Below, in pieces: positions 6,114 through 8,125 of a stretch of DNA of 8,125 bases; position 1 is the first letter of the stretch; each line of letters starts with the position of its first letter. The stretch covers positions 1 to 8,125 of the forward strand of contig JAGZRY010000061.1 in NCBI GenBank assembly GCA_018381425.1, written 5' to 3'. Both the position numbers and the translations under genes were made by a program. The stretch is from Haemophilus parainfluenzae (GTDB taxonomy: Bacteria; Pseudomonadota; Gammaproteobacteria; Enterobacterales; Pasteurellaceae). The notes beneath the pieces were generated by a model. That model was not told the DNA's origin. It saw only the letters and a program-made list of their open reading frames with translations, and did not search any database.

Positions 6114-6427
6114 TATAATCTCTCCCTTTCTCCTGACTCAGCAGAAAAATCAATACTTAAAATGTGATCCAGCTCAAAATTTTGAACAAAAGAATAAAAA
6201 AATTTTATTTTTATAAAACTCCATATAAAACTACGATTTTCTGCTTTTTATATTAATTATCTTTATTTAAATCTTAATATTTTTATTTTGTTAGTTTTTA
6301 ATGCTTTTTAATTCGTTTTTTTAGACTTTTCTCATGCTGGACAAGCCGTTTTCTTTCGGTATGATGTTTCCATTGTTTTGACACGAATCGTAACAAATAA
6401 AAGTGTGGTCAGTTTTAGGAGTAAAAT
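6108..6427 (+). other. AT-rich ilvI upstream region, no gene
   Basis: These 320 bases hold no credible gene. The stretch 6181-6330 has only 22 G or C in 150 by hand count, about 15 percent. Two tiny ATG frames (6301 and 6334) encode 7 and 15 residues that are Phe/Met-rich, not branched-chain-rich, and no attenuator hairpin with a T-run is seen, so enterobacterial ilv-type attenuation is unlikely. E. coli ilvIH is Lrp-activated through an AT-rich upstream region; something similar is possible here but I see no definite Lrp site. A TTGACA at 6378-6383 lacks a convincing -10 partner. AAGTGTGGT at 6401 is an uptake signal with one mismatch. Confidence 0.6.
6163..6178 (+). promoter_or_regulatory. 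CRP-like binding site
   Basis: TGTGATCCAGCTCAAA matches the CRP consensus TGTGA-N6-TCACA at 9 of 10 defined positions, with AT-rich flanks as preferred. It lies about 56 bases after the fabB terminator and 250 bases before ilvI, the only gene downstream on this strand. TGTGA makes it an ordinary CRP site rather than the competence-type site with TGCGA. Possible promoters within about 60 bases (TATAAA at 6212 and 6224) are not at canonical class I or II distances. Confidence 0.5.
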
Positions 6428-8125
6428 ATGAAGAAATTATCCGGTGCGGAAATGGTGGTTCAGTCTTTGCGTGACGAAGGCGTTGAGTATTTATTTGGTT
6501 ATCCAGGCGGTGCCGTATTGGATATTTATGATGCAATCCATACTCTTGGTGGGATTGAACATATTTTAGTTCGTCATGAGCAAGCCGCGGTACATATGGC
6601 AGATGGTTATGCACGTGCGACAGGTAAAGTGGGTTGTGTGTTAGTAACATCAGGACCAGGTGCGACCAATGCGATTACAGGGATTTTAACGGCTTATACT
6701 GACTCTGTACCAATGGTGATCATTTCAGGTCAGGTAATGAGTAGCCTAATCGGTCGTGATGCGTTCCAAGAATGTGATATGGTGGGGATTTCTCGTCCGG
6801 TGGTTAAACACAGCTTTATCGTTAAAAAAGCTGAAGACATTCCGGGTATCTTAAAAAAAGCCTTTTATATTGCTTCAACAGGCCGTCCAGGTCCCGTTGT
6901 TGTAGATATTCCAAAAGATACCGTAAATCCAACTTTAAAATATCCTTACGAATATCCAAAATCTGTTGAGCTTCGTTCTTATAATCCAACGGTAAACGGT
7001 CATAAAGGTCAAATTAAGAAAGCATTAAAAGCATTATTAGTGGCTAAAAAACCGGTTTTATTCGTGGGTGGAGGGGCAATTGCTGCAGGTTGTCATGAAG
7101 AATTAACGCAATTTGCACAACGTTTAAATTTACCGGTAACTTCATCGTTAATGGGGTTAGGCGTATATCCAAGTACCGATAAACAATTCTTAGGCATGCT
7201 TGGGATGCACGGGACTTATGAAGCCAATACAGCGATGCATGAAAGTGATTTAATTCTTGGTGTCGGGGTGCGCTTTGACGACCGTACCACTAATAACTTA
7301 GATAAATATTGCCCGAATGCCAAAGTGATTCAGATTGATATTGATCCAACCTCTATTTCTAAAAACGTACCTGCCGCTATTCCAATCGTAGGTAATGCGA
7401 AAAATGTATTGGATGAATTCTTAAGTTTATTAGGTGAAGAAATCGGTTCGCGTCCGCAAAATCACTTGGAAGATTGGTGGAAACAAATCGATGAATGGAA
7501 AGCGAAAAAATGCTTGGATTTCGACCGCACTTCAGGCGTCATCAAACCACAGCAAGTGATGGAAGCTGTATATCGCATTACAAAAGGCCAAGCTTATGTG
7601 GCATCAGATGTAGGGCAACACCAAATGTTTGCTGCATTACATTATCCGTTTGATTTACCGCGTCGTTGGATCAATTCAGGTGGTGCGGGTACGATGGGCT
7701 TTGGTTTACCTGCTGCATTAGGGGTGAAACTCGCACATCCTGACGCAACCGTAGTTTGTGTAACGGGTGATGGCAGTATTCAAATGAATATCCAAGAGCT
7801 TTCAACGGCAACACAATATGGCATTCCAGTTGTGGTGATTTGTTTGAACAACCACTTCTTAGGCATGGTGAAACAATGGCAGGATTTGATTTACTCTGGT
7901 CGCCATTCTCAAACTTATATGAATTCTTTACCGGATTTCGTGAAGTTGGCAGAATCTTATGGGCATGTGGGAATTCAGATTTCAACACCAGATGAATTAG
8001 AAAGCAAATTACAAGAAGCCTTCAGCATTAAAAATAAATTGGTCTTTGTTGATATTAACGTTGATGAAACCGAACACGTTTACCCAATGCAAGTTCGCGG
8101 CGGGGCGATGAATGAGATGATTTTA
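6428..8125 (+). CDS. ilvI: Acetolactate synthase III large subunit IlvI (3' end outside window)
   Basis: The frame is open from the ATG at 6428 to the window edge, 566 codons, so about 8 are missing compared with the roughly 574 of E. coli IlvI. It condenses two pyruvates to acetolactate, or pyruvate and 2-oxobutyrate to acetohydroxybutyrate, the first common step of valine, leucine and isoleucine synthesis. The N-terminal thiamine-diphosphate domain has [12 protein letters not shown] and the conserved Glu51 in RHEQAA. The central FAD-type domain includes VGGGAIAAG and [12 protein letters not shown]. The C-terminal domain has the GDG...NN thiamine-diphosphate/Mg motif at 447-475. The ATG is preceded by AGGAG at 6 bases. 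The end ([11 protein letters not shown]) is like IlvI rather than IlvB or IlvG. The regulatory subunit gene ilvH is expected next but is not in view. Confidence 0.95.
   Translation, partial: MKKLSGAEMVVQSLRDEGVEYLFGYPGGAVLDIYDAIHTLGGIEHILVRHEQAAVHMADGYARATGKVGCVLVTSGPGATNAITGILTAYTDSVPMVIISGQVMSSLIGRDAFQECDMVGISRPVVKHSFIVKKAEDIPGILKKAFYIASTGRPGPVVVDIPKDTVNPTLKYPYEYPKSVELRSYNPTVNGHKGQIKKALKALLVAKKPVLFVGGGAIAAGCHEELTQFAQRLNLPVTSSLMGLGVYPSTDKQFLGMLGMHGTYEANTAMHESDLILGVGVRFDDRTTNNLDKYCPNAKVIQIDIDPTSISKNVPAAIPIVGNAKNVLDEFLSLLGEEIGSRPQNHLEDWWKQIDEWKAKKCLDFDRTSGVIKPQQVMEAVYRITKGQAYVASDVGQHQMFAALHYPFDLPRRWINSGGAGTMGFGLPAALGVKLAHPDATVVCVTGDGSIQMNIQELSTATQYGIPVVVICLNNHFLGMVKQWQDLIYSGRHSQTYMNSLPDFVKLAESYGHVGIQISTPDELESKLQEAFSIKNKLVFVDINVDETEHVYPMQVRGGAMNEMIL
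7524..7532 (-). repeat. DNA uptake signal inside ilvI
   Basis: Exact ACCGCACTT on the plus strand, encoding part of DFDRTSG in a linker just before the C-terminal thiamine-diphosphate domain of IlvI, a position likely to tolerate the constraint. Confidence 0.9.

Noticed and set aside
6301..6381. Attenuator leader peptide upstream of ilvI
   Set aside because: The two short ATG frames lack runs of Ile, Leu or Val codons and are not followed by competing hairpins with a terminator.
6378..6406. TTGACA at 6378 as a strong ilvI promoter
   Set aside because: The -35 is perfect, but no acceptable -10 lies 15-19 bases downstream.
6321..6650. Minus-strand frame of 109 codons across the ilvI start
   Set aside because: It is antisense to the conserved ilvI N-terminus, His/Leu/Tyr-rich, and has no family resemblance.
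1..8125. CRISPR array, tRNA, rRNA or prophage attachment site
   Set aside because: No regularly spaced short repeats with unique spacers, cloverleaf sequences or integrase-linked repeats are seen; the repeats present are coding modules of the adhesin.

Overview
This 8.1 kb window looks like chromosomal DNA from a Pasteurellaceae bacterium of the Haemophilus influenzae/parainfluenzae group. I counted nine exact copies of the Hin-type DNA uptake signal (AAGTGCGGT or its complement ACCGCACTT), two pairs of which are built into transcription terminators. The housekeeping genes are closely gamma-proteobacterial in type. I favour a Haemophilus species near H. parainfluenzae, but the species cannot be settled from this window.

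Layout. Bases 1-2169 (+) are the 3' part of a large trimeric autotransporter adhesin. It has several collagen-like Gly-X-Y stretches between repeated modules, then a head/neck region and a C-terminal YadA-type membrane anchor ending in Trp. Two hairpin terminators follow (2197-2223 and 2251-2276). Bases 2281-2571 (-) encode a 96-residue protein that appears to be an in-frame chimera: the N-terminal helix-turn-helix of an IS3-family OrfA transposase joined to the C-terminal half of a YdcH/DUF465 protein. One insertion sequence end lies just upstream of it. Bases 2645-4654 (-) are mnmC, the bifunctional tRNA wobble-uridine enzyme. It is transcribed away from fabB (4837-6057, +), the beta-ketoacyl-ACP synthase I gene. 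After a terminator made of paired uptake signals comes a 320-base AT-rich leader with a good CRP-like site, then ilvI (6428 to the window end, +), the acetolactate synthase III large subunit, which lacks only about its last eight codons.

How the genes relate. mnmC and fabB are divergent, as I recall them being in E. coli. The 182-base gap between them carries a FadR-like half-conserved site and an 18-base FabR-like operator, so fabB probably has the dual control known in enterobacteria. No terminator is visible between mnmC and the chimeric gene, so the chimera may be read from the mnmC transcript and stop at the 2251-2276 hairpin. The adhesin is a surface protein unrelated in function to its neighbours. 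The most unusual items are the transposase/YdcH chimera, the collagen-bearing trimeric adhesin whose repeats diverge almost only at silent sites, and the paired operator candidates upstream of fabB.
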